In this document: in pieces, positions 8,199 through 16,695 of the stretch
Position numbering within the stretch: the stretch's first letter is position 1
Layout: each line of letters starts with the position of its first letter
Position numbers and translations under genes: made by a program
The notes under the pieces: model-generated
Told to the model about the DNA's origin: nothing
What the model saw: the letters and a program-made list of their open reading frames with translations, nothing else
Database searches by the model: none
Origin: an uncultured Burkholderiaceae bacterium
GTDB taxonomy: Bacteria; Pseudomonadota; Gammaproteobacteria; Burkholderiales; Burkholderiaceae_B
Assembly (NCBI GenBank): GCA_937888805.1
Contig: CALBEY010000019.1
Span: forward strand, 1 to 56,031
Direction of reading: 5' to 3'
DNA length: 56,031 nucleotides

Positions 8199-9355
8199 AT
8201 CATTACCTTGAGCGCACTGCCATTAATCGCCACCCCAGCTGCACTCACAGATACGCTGCTCGAGCCGTAACTGAGCGTGGCACTTGATGAAGAGACTGCG
8301 ACCTTGGCGCTGGAAAAGGCCATCGAGCCACTGGATGTCGACAACGCCAAGCTGCTTGACCCCACTTGGCCTTTGACCGAGCTACTTGCAACCGTGACAG
8401 AACCTGAACCGCTAGCGCCAGCGGTTTCGAGTGCCAATTTAGATGAACTCATGACCATGGATGACTTGGCCGATCCATTGACTGTTTGCACCGAGTACTG
8501 AGTGGCCGTGTGCGAACTGCTGGATTCTTGACTACTGGATTTGGCGGCTGTGACGTTAATAACTGAGGCCGCCACATCGAGCGTGGCATTACTGGTCGTG
8601 GCTTGCATCGAAACAGCCGCATCACCGCTAAAGCCCGTGACGTAATCGCTGGTTTTGGTGAATGCCCGGTTAGAGGCATCTGCAGACAGGGTAAATCCTG
8701 TGGGTGACATCAAAAGACCTGTCGAGCCGTTTTTGCCATTGCCACCACGCGCACCCAAGAACGTGACTGACCCATCATTGATGGTCATGGCTGCATAGGG
8801 ATTCATGTTTTGAAAAGTCGATATCAGTTTGGGCAATGCCGTTTTGGTGATGTCATCAACAATGGCAGCTAACTCTGTGCCCAACTCATCAGCACTTTCC
8901 ACGCCCAACTTACCGTCTTTTTCTAGATGTAAGTCCCCAGTGGTATCAGCAATCACCGACTTTACTGCTGCAAAACTACTCGACAGCGACGAGACCTTGG
9001 TGAAAATTGCATCGTTGAGGTAAGAAGACAAATCACTGAAAGCGCTGGCATCAGATGACCCAGCGGTCACTGAAAACGATTGTTCATAGCCACCGCCACC
9101 AACTTGTGCGATCTGAGCGGCCATCCCCTGGGCGTAGCGAATGTCATCAACTTTATAAATGGATGTTTGGCTGTCAGCGCCAACTCGATTGGTCTTACCT
9201 TGCACAAAGGTCGAGTCCATCGCCGCCGCAATGCCTTGCACATCACCTTTTGCAAAGGCAATACGATTGCCAAAGAGCAAACTCATCTGCTCGCCGTTGT
9301 GCTCTTCGTAATCGGTTCCCTCTGATATTTTTGCAATACCGTAGGTCGCTACCAT
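8195..9355 (-). CDS. Ser-rich beta-solenoid-like protein beside VgrG, unknown
   Basis: I do not recognise this 386-residue protein. The start at 9355 has a GGAGAA site about seven bases upstream. The N-terminal ~110 residues are mixed (MVATYGIAKISEGTDYEEHN); residues 110-200 look helical; the last ~170 residues are extremely rich in Ser, Ala, Gly and Val, with alternating short strands such as SVTVASSSVKGQVGSSSLAL and a final VSVSAAGVAINGSALKVMM. That ending resembles the closing strands of VgrG/DUF2345 needles. It lies 59 bases after vgrG and shares an ATGA junction with the DUF2169 gene. I infer a separate spike extension or spike-borne cargo. The low-complexity composition makes homology claims weak. 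Confidence 0.75.
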   Translation of the reverse strand: MVATYGIAKISEGTDYEEHNGEQMSLLFGNRIAFAKGDVQGIAAAMDSTFVQGKTNRVGADSQTSIYKVDDIRYAQGMAAQIAQVGGGGYEQSFSVTAGSSDASAFSDLSSYLNDAIFTKVSSLSSSFAAVKSVIADTTGDLHLEKDGKLGVESADELGTELAAIVDDITKTALPKLISTFQNMNPYAAMTINDGSVTFLGARGGNGKNGSTGLLMSPTGFTLSADASNRAFTKTSDYVTGFSGDAAVSMQATTSNATLDVAASVINVTAAKSSSQESSSSHTATQYSVQTVNGSAKSSMVMSSSKLALETAGASGSGSVTVASSSVKGQVGSSSLALSTSSGSMAFSSAKVAVSSSSATLSYGSSSVSVSAAGVAINGSALKVMM

Positions 9356-9414
9356 CAAAATTCTCCATCATTTTTCGTTGACATGTGACATAGCACTTGC
9401 TAATAACCAAACCG

Positions 9415-11010
9415 CTAGTCTGTCTCTTTTTGTTTTGGGAACTGGCCCATATACAAATAAGTCCCACCCGAAGGTGAGTGAATGGTAATGCCTTGGTTGT
9501 TACTGTCATCTTCCAAGGCGATGACGTTACCCGATACTGTTTTAAAACCATTAGATTGCGAGTTTTGATCGATCACCACATTGGGGTTCTCTGAATTCGA
9601 AACGTTCCCAACAATGACCGGTTGATCAGGGTCGCCACCCAAAAAGGCAATCAGCACTTCGGTGCCCTTGAGCAAAGGGAAGTGCATGCCATGACCGTTG
9701 CCGCCGTAAGGCTGCGCCAGTCGAATCCAGGCCGAACCCTTGTTCGCAGACTTGTTTGACAAGTCGTAGAGCAGCTGCACTTTGTATTGCCCGTAAGCGT
9801 TGAGCTCAGCTGTTTGGCCAGAGCCTTCGCTATCAATCACGCCACTGAGCAGGCTCGATATTGAGGGTTTTGGCGTGCGCGCTGGGGCACGAAACTGTTG
9901 CGAAGCTCGGGTTGCCGTAAATGTCGCAAAATAAACCGATGAGGTTTCACCGTCAGCATAGGCAGTCGTCTGGCCCGCGAGTACCACTCCAGTCTGCGAC
10001 CCCTTGTGACGAACAGATGTGATCAAAAACTGACCATTGCATTCGCTTTGGTAATGACCCGACAAGTTTAAAAAGTAACCCGACCGAATACCAACCGCAG
10101 GCGCTTCGCCCTTAAATGATTCTGCTTGACAGGCCAATTCATCGGCGCGCACGCTTGCCAGCCGACTCACCTCAGACTCAGTCCGAGTGTTGTCACCATA
10201 AAACATAACCTGACCGGCTTGACCATTGGTCACCGTGGCTTGCGCTTTTAAATTGTCAGCCAAGTCAGCTTGCCGGTAATTAAAGTCTTGAACCACAACT
10301 GTCTGAAAAACCTGTTTTCTTTGCCAAGCAAAGGCCGACACCGCCTGATCAAGCTGTGCGGTTTGAATGTTTTCTCGGGGCATGTAGGATAGCGCAATCG
10401 CTTGTGCCGGTTGCGCTTCTTTGTAGTCAACAATAGCCAATTGCAAACCATTGCTGGTTTGCTCAAAGTAATAATAAAGACCCTCTTTTTCCATCCAACG
10501 ACTGATGAAATCTAAGGTAGTCTCCTGGTACTGGCAAACAAAGCTGCGCGCTCGATAGGCTGGTGCACTTTTTAGCATCACCTTGAAATCATTACTCGAT
10601 ATGCCATTATTACGAAGCAATGTGGCAATCAAGTCAGGTATGGATTGCTCGTCTAAGTAAACCTCGTTAATTTTGGTGAGTGACAACTGCCAAACCGCAG
10701 GCACCAATACCACCCGATAAAAAAAGTAACTGTCGACTTGGCCCAACTGCTCGACTTCAGACAAAATGCCGTTGTATGGGGTGTATACCGATCCAGTGGT
10801 CGTCCTGATCGCAAAAGTGGCTTGATTGCTGAGTAATTGACTCAGATCCGTGTTAGTTGCGGTGGTCACCAGCGTGATCTCAAAACGAAATAATGTCGAG
10901 ATACCCTCGTCACCAGTGAACGCAACCACATCAAATGCAGGTGCGTTTGGTGCACTGGATTTAAAGGCAAAGCGCAACTCGGCGCTTAACCCCGAAAAAA
11001 TATCCGCCAT
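9415..11010 (-). CDS. vgrG: VgrG (TssI) T6SS spike protein, short form
   Basis: This 531-residue protein has the gp27-like ring region (residues about 1-370; EGLYYYFEQTSNGLQLAIVD is typical) and the gp5-like OB-fold (about 385-480; WIRLAQPYGGNGHGMHFPLL, then GTEVLIAFLGGDPDQPVIVG). It stops soon after, with GITIHSPSGGTYLYMGQFPK near the end. Most VgrGs continue for 100 or more residues as a triple-stranded beta-helix, so this one lacks most of the needle and has no effector extension. VgrG trimers sit on the Hcp tube and puncture the target cell. The next gene downstream encodes a beta-solenoid-like protein that might supply the missing part. tssG lies 70 bases upstream. Confidence 0.93.
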   Translation of the reverse strand: MADIFSGLSAELRFAFKSSAPNAPAFDVVAFTGDEGISTLFRFEITLVTTATNTDLSQLLSNQATFAIRTTTGSVYTPYNGILSEVEQLGQVDSYFFYRVVLVPAVWQLSLTKINEVYLDEQSIPDLIATLLRNNGISSNDFKVMLKSAPAYRARSFVCQYQETTLDFISRWMEKEGLYYYFEQTSNGLQLAIVDYKEAQPAQAIALSYMPRENIQTAQLDQAVSAFAWQRKQVFQTVVVQDFNYRQADLADNLKAQATVTNGQAGQVMFYGDNTRTESEVSRLASVRADELACQAESFKGEAPAVGIRSGYFLNLSGHYQSECNGQFLITSVRHKGSQTGVVLAGQTTAYADGETSSVYFATFTATRASQQFRAPARTPKPSISSLLSGVIDSEGSGQTAELNAYGQYKVQLLYDLSNKSANKGSAWIRLAQPYGGNGHGMHFPLLKGTEVLIAFLGGDPDQPVIVGNVSNSENPNVVIDQNSQSNGFKTVSGNVIALEDDSNNQGITIHSPSGGTYLYMGQFPKQKETD

Positions 11011-11080
11011 CTATAGCTCCAAATCATTCATCAAAGCACAAACCTTTCAATTGAAAGCAAATCAAAATCCCATCGCCGCC

Positions 11081-12085
11081 TTAGTGTTTCTTTTGTCTTT
11101 GTCGCACCGGTAGATCAAAAAACGTGAAGGCCGACTGCTCGTGCTCATCGTCTAGCAACCACGTGTCACGGCCCAATCGACCCCACCGGCTACCTGACAG
11201 TTGTGTCGATTCGGCCGCACCTCTTACTAAGGACAGTTCTACTCGGACCGGCAAGGGTTCGTTAAGGTAGTAATCGACCAAAAAGTGTAGTTGCGCATAA
11301 CGTTTACCGCCAGGCAGAAACTGTCCAAAAACATCCTTGTCAACCTCACTCAAGCAAATGGTGATGCCGCTAAATGATCGACAAAAACGACCCACGTGAC
11401 TATCTTCGCCTAGCACACAAGCCTGCTTGCCGAGTTGAAACGTTTGATCGTCAGCAATCTTGACCCATACTTGTTGCAGTTGCTTGACCTCAACGTCAAC
11501 ATCTGGAAAACAAGCCTCAACCACGGCTTGCAAACCTACCGCGGAGCGCGTTTGTTGGCTAAACAAAGCCCCACATCGTAGCAGCAAGCCATTACCCACA
11601 TCAGCCTTTCGACTTGAAGCCGGTATGCCGACAAAGGCGTACAAAATATCCAGCATGTCGGTGTCGTCGTACTCTACGATCCGCAAGCTTGCACGCGGCT
11701 TTAACCACGCTCTAAAAAAATTAGGGTAGATCGACTGCGCAAAAATATCCAAAAACTCTCTATTGACTGAAAACCCATCAGCCAACTGAACCAACAACTC
11801 TTCGGTGTAATGCGTCGGCAATGGGGATGTCACACCATAGAGCCCAAGAAAATTGGCTGTTATCTCGTAACCCCCATCGGCCCGCAATTCGATCTTTTGT
11901 AGGTCAGTCCCTGGAAATCCCATGCCCAACGCAGGGCGCGTCTTTAAACGTTTGACGAGCGCTGAACCTTTGACTGGTGACAATAATCGCAGTAGTCGGT
12001 TGGCTTGAAAAAAAGAAAATCGGTCACCCCTAGCGAGCAACTGATCCGTTAAATCAACGGCTTGTTGCCTAGCATCGGTGGCCAT
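11081..12085 (-). CDS. tssG: TssG T6SS baseplate protein
   Basis: This 334-residue protein has the TssG (VasB/ImpH) pattern: the N-terminal FFQANRLLRLL motif, then GFPGTDLQKIE and the conserved YGVTSPLPTHYTEELL around residues 85-100. TssG and two copies of TssF form the baseplate wedge that surrounds VgrG. The ATG at 12085 lies 37 bases inside the 3' end of tssF, giving a strong overlap that suggests translational coupling. The tssF-tssG order is the usual one. Confidence 0.95.
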   Translation of the reverse strand: MATDARQQAVDLTDQLLARGDRFSFFQANRLLRLLSPVKGSALVKRLKTRPALGMGFPGTDLQKIELRADGGYEITANFLGLYGVTSPLPTHYTEELLVQLADGFSVNREFLDIFAQSIYPNFFRAWLKPRASLRIVEYDDTDMLDILYAFVGIPASSRKADVGNGLLLRCGALFSQQTRSAVGLQAVVEACFPDVDVEVKQLQQVWVKIADDQTFQLGKQACVLGEDSHVGRFCRSFSGITICLSEVDKDVFGQFLPGGKRYAQLHFLVDYYLNEPLPVRVELSLVRGAAESTQLSGSRWGRLGRDTWLLDDEHEQSAFTFFDLPVRQRQKKH

Positions 12086-13779
12086 TTGAATGAAACTCCT
12101 GTGTTGCGGTCGGTAAGTTCAAATCGAGTGTAAACATTAATAGTCGCAAAACTCGCAATAAAACGGGCCAAAACACTGCCCCATAAATAGAGCGATCCGA
12201 TAGAGGGCCAAAACGTTTGATCACATCGCAATCGAACCGTCTGCCCTTGTACCACCGTTCCCCTATAAATTCGGCTCTCAGCAATGATCTCAAGATCTAA
12301 CATGCCATCGATCTGTCTTTCGTTGGCTGAACGCTTGGTGTGGTCGTTGGTACGAAATCCGGCATACAGACGAAGCAATGACTGCAGGGTGTCGATCGAA
12401 CCCAATGACATGAAATTCATGGCTGCGTGCGCAATACAAGCCCAGAGCAGTCGCTCATCGGTGGGCACATCAACCGCGCCTCTAATGGGCGTGATGTTGC
12501 GAAACGAACACCGCTCAGGCGATGTATTGGTCGGTCTAGACACATCGCCCAGTTTGAGCGCCTCAGGCAACCAACGGTTCGTGCATGTCATGTCAATAGA
12601 AAGGGTTTCAGTGCTTGGAATTTCAGATTGTTGATAAGCCACTGAAATATAAGTCTCAACCCAGTCCCCTGTGCTAGCACGGCGCACCGTGGTTCTATAC
12701 ATGGCATCTTGTTTAACCTGGCCAAATTGCAGCAAAGAAAAAGGAACGTAGTGCGTCTGTTGAACTTGGCCTTGCCGCAACCCAGTCACCCCATCAAGGG
12801 AGTAAATTTGGTAATGCTTTCTTGCCACGCCATCTGGCAAGACCAAATACTCATGCGACTCATGGTCTAAATTCACAGGCTCGGCAGAGACCTTAAACAA
12901 ATTGACGGCCGGTGTGACGTGCAACATAAAACTATTGCTGGTGAGTTGGGGTATCGGGTGCGGTGATTTTTTTAAACGCATCTCAATCGTGAAGGCTTCA
13001 GTCTGAACCACAAGATTGCGCTTGTTCAACTCAGCGAATTCAACAAAAAGAAATTTTTGTGGGAATGCCAACAACTCACGGATCAAGCCAAACGTGGGTA
13101 TGCCATTTTTAGGCTGGGGCAGTAAAGCCTCATCAAAACCTGGAAATCTCATGCTAGTGGTCAAGTCACCTCGATTACCCTCGCCATCAACCAAAACGAC
13201 CGTTTCGCAATAAAAATGCAGCAACATGAAAATCATGGCCGCAGACTCTTCGTTCTCACCGAGAAAAAATTTGATGCTGTTTGGCAGCTGGACGCCTCGA
13301 GACGTTGAGCTTGCGCGTAACTCCAGACGAATCACGGGCTCACCGGAAAACAATTGGTCAACGTTTGCGCCGTTTAAGCGCAGCTGATTCACCTCGAGTG
13401 CGGTTGTGGTTCTAAATCGACAAGACACGCCATCAACGGGCGTCGCAGCCAATTCGGTGCCAGCAGCGATCACCACCGATTCTTTGAGAACAGCCTTGGG
13501 CTCAAACACAACCATGGTGGCAGCCGGAATGGGCCTCAGGATGTGCGGCACCAAAATGGCACACAGCTCTTGGGCGATTTCTGGAAACTCATCATCGAGT
13601 TTTTGAATCGTCAAGCCGTTCAGAAAAGCCACGCCCTCGAGAAGCCGCTCGACGTCGGGATCTGTTGAAGTCGCGCCCAGCATGGGCGCAAGCGCCGGAT
13701 TAGCCTGTGCAAAAGCTTGAGCATGCTCGCGAAGCCTGCGCAACTCTTCAGAATAGATGGTCTTGAATTCAGTTGCCAT
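12049..13779 (-). CDS. tssF: TssF T6SS baseplate protein
   Basis: This 576-residue protein is a full-length TssF (VasA/ImpG). The N-terminus YSEELRRLREHAQAFAQANP, the DPDVERLLEGVAFLNG segment and the EFPEIAQELCAILVPHILRP region are family hallmarks; the C-terminus carries GSLYLWGSVLARFIA. TssF is the main wedge subunit of the baseplate and recruits TssG and TssK. It is the first gene of the left T6SS block, transcribed away from tssB, so its promoter must lie in the 325-base divergent region that holds the TTTGCAAG array. Confidence 0.96.
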   Translation of the reverse strand: MATEFKTIYSEELRRLREHAQAFAQANPALAPMLGATSTDPDVERLLEGVAFLNGLTIQKLDDEFPEIAQELCAILVPHILRPIPAATMVVFEPKAVLKESVVIAAGTELAATPVDGVSCRFRTTTALEVNQLRLNGANVDQLFSGEPVIRLELRASSTSRGVQLPNSIKFFLGENEESAAMIFMLLHFYCETVVLVDGEGNRGDLTTSMRFPGFDEALLPQPKNGIPTFGLIRELLAFPQKFLFVEFAELNKRNLVVQTEAFTIEMRLKKSPHPIPQLTSNSFMLHVTPAVNLFKVSAEPVNLDHESHEYLVLPDGVARKHYQIYSLDGVTGLRQGQVQQTHYVPFSLLQFGQVKQDAMYRTTVRRASTGDWVETYISVAYQQSEIPSTETLSIDMTCTNRWLPEALKLGDVSRPTNTSPERCSFRNITPIRGAVDVPTDERLLWACIAHAAMNFMSLGSIDTLQSLLRLYAGFRTNDHTKRSANERQIDGMLDLEIIAESRIYRGTVVQGQTVRLRCDQTFWPSIGSLYLWGSVLARFIASFATINVYTRFELTDRNTGVSFKWPPMLGNKPLI

Positions 13780-13884
13780 AAATCAATCACAAATTAATCC
13801 ACCGACAATACAGCAGAACACGATTCACACCAAGAAAAATCCGGACCGCTTCGCCACACGAAAATAGCGTGTGATTGACAAGCA

Positions 13885-13954
13885 CTTTTGCAAGCTTTTG
13901 CAAGTTTTTGCAAGTTTTATTAAGAATTTGCAAGGATTTGCCAGTATTTGTTGT
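13885..13954. repeat. Tandem array of 10-base TTTGCAAG units
   Basis: Read in steps of ten, the sequence is CTTTTGCAAG, CTTTTGCAAG, TTTTTGCAAG, TTTTATTAAG, AATTTGCAAG, GATTTGCCAG, TATTTGTTGT. Four units keep the TTTGCAAG core exactly, the others diverge, and the register never slips. A period of ten bases places every core on nearly the same face of the helix. This could be a phased binding array for a regulator, a bent DNA element, or a slippage-prone repeat. It lies 150-220 bases before tssB and 105-175 bases before tssF. Confidence 0.9.
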
Positions 13955-13985
13955 TGAAACGTGGGTAAACTCGACCAGTTACTAA

Positions 13986-14030
13986 CACTTGGTGTACAAC
14001 TTTGGTTTGTCAGTAATAACCACCAAAGTG
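13986..14030. repeat. Imperfect inverted repeat in the tssB leader, possible operator
   Basis: CACTTGGTG (13986-13994) and CACCAAAGTG (14021-14030) are near-complementary arms, and a second pair, CTTTGGT (14000-14006) with ACCAAAG (14022-14028), is exact. The right arm can therefore pair with either of two left arms. Such an element could be an operator or an RNA switch if it lies in the transcript. Its position between the 10-base array and tssB suits a regulatory site, but no known binding motif is matched. Confidence 0.45.
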
Positions 14031-14104
14031 CTTAGATAAGTATTGTTCGTGCCGGTCAGTATGTTTGGCATTTTCAATCAACAAACCAATTAGGAGTACT
14101 TCTC

Positions 14105-14593
14105 ATGGCTAGTGAAGGTTCAGTCGCCCCAAAAGAACGGGTAAACATTACGTACAAGCCAGCAACAGGCGATGCTCAAGCTGAAGTTGAATTACCACTG
14201 AAAGTGCTTATTCTTGGTGACTTCAGCCAACAAACCGATGAACGCCCGGTCGAAGAACGCGATGCTATCAATGTTGACAAAGACAACTACACAGATGTGC
14301 TGAAAGCGCAAAAGCTCTCGCTCGACATGTCAGTGCCGAATAAGCTGATAGCCGACTCAGAAGACAACATGGCTGTTAGCTTGAAGTTTGATTCGCTACG
14401 CGATTTTGAGCCAGACGCCATCGTTGAAAATGTGCCTGAGCTTAAAGAGATACTTGACTTGCGCAATGCGCTCAAGGCGCTCAAAGGGCCGCTGGGCAAC
14501 GTCCCTGATTTTCGCAAGAAACTACAGGCATTGGTTCAGGATGAAGAGACGCGAGCTAAGCTGCTGAAAGAGCTCGGCATCGAACAAAAATAA
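14105..14593 (+). CDS. tssB: TssB T6SS sheath small subunit
   Basis: This 162-residue protein is a standard TssB (VipA). It has the N-terminal RVNITYKPATGDAQAEVELP strand region, the LKVLILGDFS motif, and the C-terminal LRNALKALKGPLGNVPDFRK helix that packs against TssC. TssB and TssC build the contractile sheath around the Hcp tube. The start has an AGGAG site eight bases upstream. It is the first gene of the right block and lies 18 bases before tssC. Confidence 0.97.
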   Translation: MASEGSVAPKERVNITYKPATGDAQAEVELPLKVLILGDFSQQTDERPVEERDAINVDKDNYTDVLKAQKLSLDMSVPNKLIADSEDNMAVSLKFDSLRDFEPDAIVENVPELKEILDLRNALKALKGPLGNVPDFRKKLQALVQDEETRAKLLKELGIEQK

Positions 14594-14611
14594 TCACAGG
14601 GATTGGCAAAC

Positions 14612-16093
14612 ATGAGTGAAGAAGCTAAAAAAGAAGCCGGCGCCGCAGGCGAATCAGCAAGTGGCTCCCTACTAGACGAACTGCTGGCATCGAGCAAGGT
14701 TCGCCCAGATGGTGAGTCCTACGATATCACCAAGCAAGGTATTCAGACGTTTGTGGCTTCGTTGTTAGAGCCTGGTCGAGTCACTGACCGGATCACGGCG
14801 GGACTGGCTGACGAAATGATCGCCGATTTGGACAAAAAGCTTTGCCGGCAGGTTGACGCAATTTTGCACAATGCTGATTTTCAGCGTTTGGAGTCAGCTT
14901 GGCGCTCATTGAAGTTCTTGGTGGACCGCACCAACTTTCGAGAAAACATCAAGCTTGAAATCTTAAACGTCAGCAAAGAGGACTTGCTAGCCGACTTTGA
15001 AGACTCGCCCGAGATCACCAAGTCGGGACTCTACAAGACATCCTATACGGCTGAATACGGTCAATTTGGTGGCCAGCCATACGGTGCAGTGGTTGCCAAT
15101 TACGAATTTGGGCCTGGCGCCTCTGACATCAAGTTGCTGCAATATTGCGCATCTGTCGCCGCCATGTCGCACGCCCCATTTATCTCCGGTGTTAGTTCGT
15201 CATTCTTTGGGCTTGACGATTACACCAAATTGCCTGACTTGAAAGACTTGTCTTCCATTTTTGAAGGCCCTCAATACACCAAATGGAAAGGCTTTCGTGA
15301 AAGCGACGATGCGCGTAACGTTGGATTGGTTGCCCCTCACTTCTTACTTCGCACGCCCTATGGCAATGACACCACCCCTGCGAAGACGTTTAACTATGAA
15401 GAAAATGTCAGCGAAGGCCATAACAAATTTTTGTGGGGTAACGCTGCATTTGCCTTTGCATCGCGCTTGACACAGAGTTTTGCTGACTATCGCTGGTGTG
15501 CCAACATCATTGGTCCACGTGGCGGTGGTGCAGTCGATGACCTGCCGATTTATAACTACGAGGCCATGGGTCAAATCCAGACCAAGATTCCAACCGAGGT
15601 TCTCATTTCCGAGCGCCGCGAGTTTGAATTGGCAGAGCAAGGATTTATTGCGCTGGCAATGCGTAAGAACAGTGACAATGCGGCCTTCTTCTCGGCTAAC
15701 TCTTGCCAGATGCCCAAGTTCTTTGGCAACAACAAGGAAGGCAAAGAAGCGGAAACCAACTACAAACTTGGCACGCAACTGCCATACATTTTTGTGGTCA
15801 ACCGTTTGGCGCATTACATCAAGGTTTTGCAGCGTGAAAACATCGGCACATGGAAAGAGCGTGCTGATCTCGAGACAGAGCTGAACAATTGGATACGTCA
15901 ATACGTAGCCGACATGGACGCCCCGGGCCCTGAAGTCCGTAGCCGTCGTCCCTTGCGTTCGGCCAAAATCGAAGTACAAGACGTCGAGGGCGATCCCGGT
16001 TGGTATCGCGTTTCAATGTTGGTACGCCCTCACTTTAAATACATGGGCGCATCTTTCACGCTTTCATTAGTCGGCAAACTTGACCAGAAATAA
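14612..16093 (+). CDS. tssC: TssC T6SS sheath large subunit
   Basis: This 493-residue protein matches TssC (VipB): FQRLESAWRSLKFLVDRTNF, EYGQFGGQPYGAVVANYEFG, and the C-terminal YRVSMLVRPHFKYMGASFTL are highly conserved. ATG at 14612 has an AGGGAT site upstream and gives the usual MSEEAKKEAGA-type leader; a TTG at 14603 would add three residues. TssC forms the outer layer of the sheath and carries the ClpV-recognised N-terminal helix. A strong stem-loop follows the stop codon before hcp. Confidence 0.97.
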   Translation: MSEEAKKEAGAAGESASGSLLDELLASSKVRPDGESYDITKQGIQTFVASLLEPGRVTDRITAGLADEMIADLDKKLCRQVDAILHNADFQRLESAWRSLKFLVDRTNFRENIKLEILNVSKEDLLADFEDSPEITKSGLYKTSYTAEYGQFGGQPYGAVVANYEFGPGASDIKLLQYCASVAAMSHAPFISGVSSSFFGLDDYTKLPDLKDLSSIFEGPQYTKWKGFRESDDARNVGLVAPHFLLRTPYGNDTTPAKTFNYEENVSEGHNKFLWGNAAFAFASRLTQSFADYRWCANIIGPRGGGAVDDLPIYNYEAMGQIQTKIPTEVLISERREFELAEQGFIALAMRKNSDNAAFFSANSCQMPKFFGNNKEGKEAETNYKLGTQLPYIFVVNRLAHYIKVLQRENIGTWKERADLETELNNWIRQYVADMDAPGPEVRSRRPLRSAKIEVQDVEGDPGWYRVSMLVRPHFKYMGASFTLSLVGKLDQK

Positions 16094-16095
16094 AT

Positions 16096-16126
16096 GAGAA
16101 GCGGCTCCCACGGTGGGAGCCGTCTC
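16096..16126 (+). terminator. Stem-loop between tssC and hcp, partial terminator or RNA-processing element
   Basis: CGGCTCCCA (16102-16110) and TGGGAGCCG (16114-16122) form a perfect nine-base-pair stem with the loop CGG. Outside it GAGA and TCTC can also pair with a small bulge. No solid T-run follows directly; a CTTTTTAT stretch comes about 18 bases later, so this is not a canonical terminator. It may trim read-through or protect the 5' end of an hcp transcript. Confidence 0.55.
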
Positions 16127-16173
16127 ACCACCGATTTACTTTTTATAGATCGATGAACCCAGGAGATACAAAC

Positions 16174-16659
16174 ATGCCAATGCCAGGATTTTTTTCATTA
16201 ACCGGTGCCAAACAAGGCAAAATTGAAGGCAGCTGCGCCATCGAAAAACAAGAAGGCAAGATTCTTGTTCAAGCTGTTGAGCACACCATCGAAATTCCAC
16301 GATCCATTCAGACAGGTTTGCCCACCGGCAAGCGCATTCACAATCCACTGACCATTACCAAAGAAGTTGACAAGTCTTCGCCCAAGCTATTTCAAGCGCT
16401 GACCTCAGGCGAACAGTTAACCGATGCCAAGTTGGAGTACTACAAGATTTCAGCTCAGGGTGAGGAAACGCTGTATTACACAGTGGAAATCAAAAACGCC
16501 ATCATCACGTCGCTGCGCAAGTACTATCCGGTTTGTTTGGATGACAACAACAAGAGTATGGGACACATGGAAGACGTATCTTTCACGTATGAAACCATCA
16601 TCGAAACCTTCACACCCGATGGTATCGAAGCCCAAGACTCTTGGACAGCGCCCAAGTAA
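16174..16659 (+). CDS. hcp: Hcp (TssD) T6SS tube protein
   Basis: This 161-residue protein has the Hcp-family pattern: a start at MPMPGFFSL, an EHTIEIPRSIQTGLPTGKRI segment and a C-terminal MEDVSFTYETIIETF strand. Hcp hexamers stack to form the inner tube that is fired by sheath contraction, and can carry small effectors. ATG at 16174 is preferred because AGGAGA lies seven bases upstream; an ATG at 16153 lacks a good site. The preceding stem-loop and its own strong ribosome site suggest it is made at a different level from the sheath proteins. Confidence 0.95.
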   Translation: MPMPGFFSLTGAKQGKIEGSCAIEKQEGKILVQAVEHTIEIPRSIQTGLPTGKRIHNPLTITKEVDKSSPKLFQALTSGEQLTDAKLEYYKISAQGEETLYYTVEIKNAIITSLRKYYPVCLDDNNKSMGHMEDVSFTYETIIETFTPDGIEAQDSWTAPK

Positions 16660-16695
16660 TTCGATCAATAGTAACCTTCTAAAAGGCAAGCACCT

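Larger units (their letters stand above)
13780..14104. promoter_or_regulatory. Divergent tssF/tssB control region
   Basis: No gene is seen in these 325 bases between the two T6SS blocks. The region must hold promoters in both directions. It contains a 10-base tandem array (13885-13954), an imperfect inverted repeat (13986-14030), and an AGGAG ribosome site for tssB just before 14105. A weak sigma-70-like pair (TTGTCA at 14007 and TTAGAT at 14032) has a spacer near 19 bases and is not convincing. The stretch is visibly more AT-rich than the flanking genes, especially around the array. Confidence 0.7.

Noticed and set aside
8277..8501. 74-codon plus-strand frame opposite the Ser-rich gene
   Set aside because: Its Leu/Glu-rich sequence is explained by low-complexity Ser codons on the minus strand, and it has no ribosome site.
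13885..13954. CRISPR-like look of the tandem array
   Set aside because: Units are ten bases with no spacers between them, far too short for CRISPR repeats, and no cas genes are present.
14064..14081. TTGGCA-like sequence before tssB as a sigma-54 promoter
   Set aside because: There is a GG pair but no GC pair at the required ten-base distance, so it fails the -24/-12 pattern.
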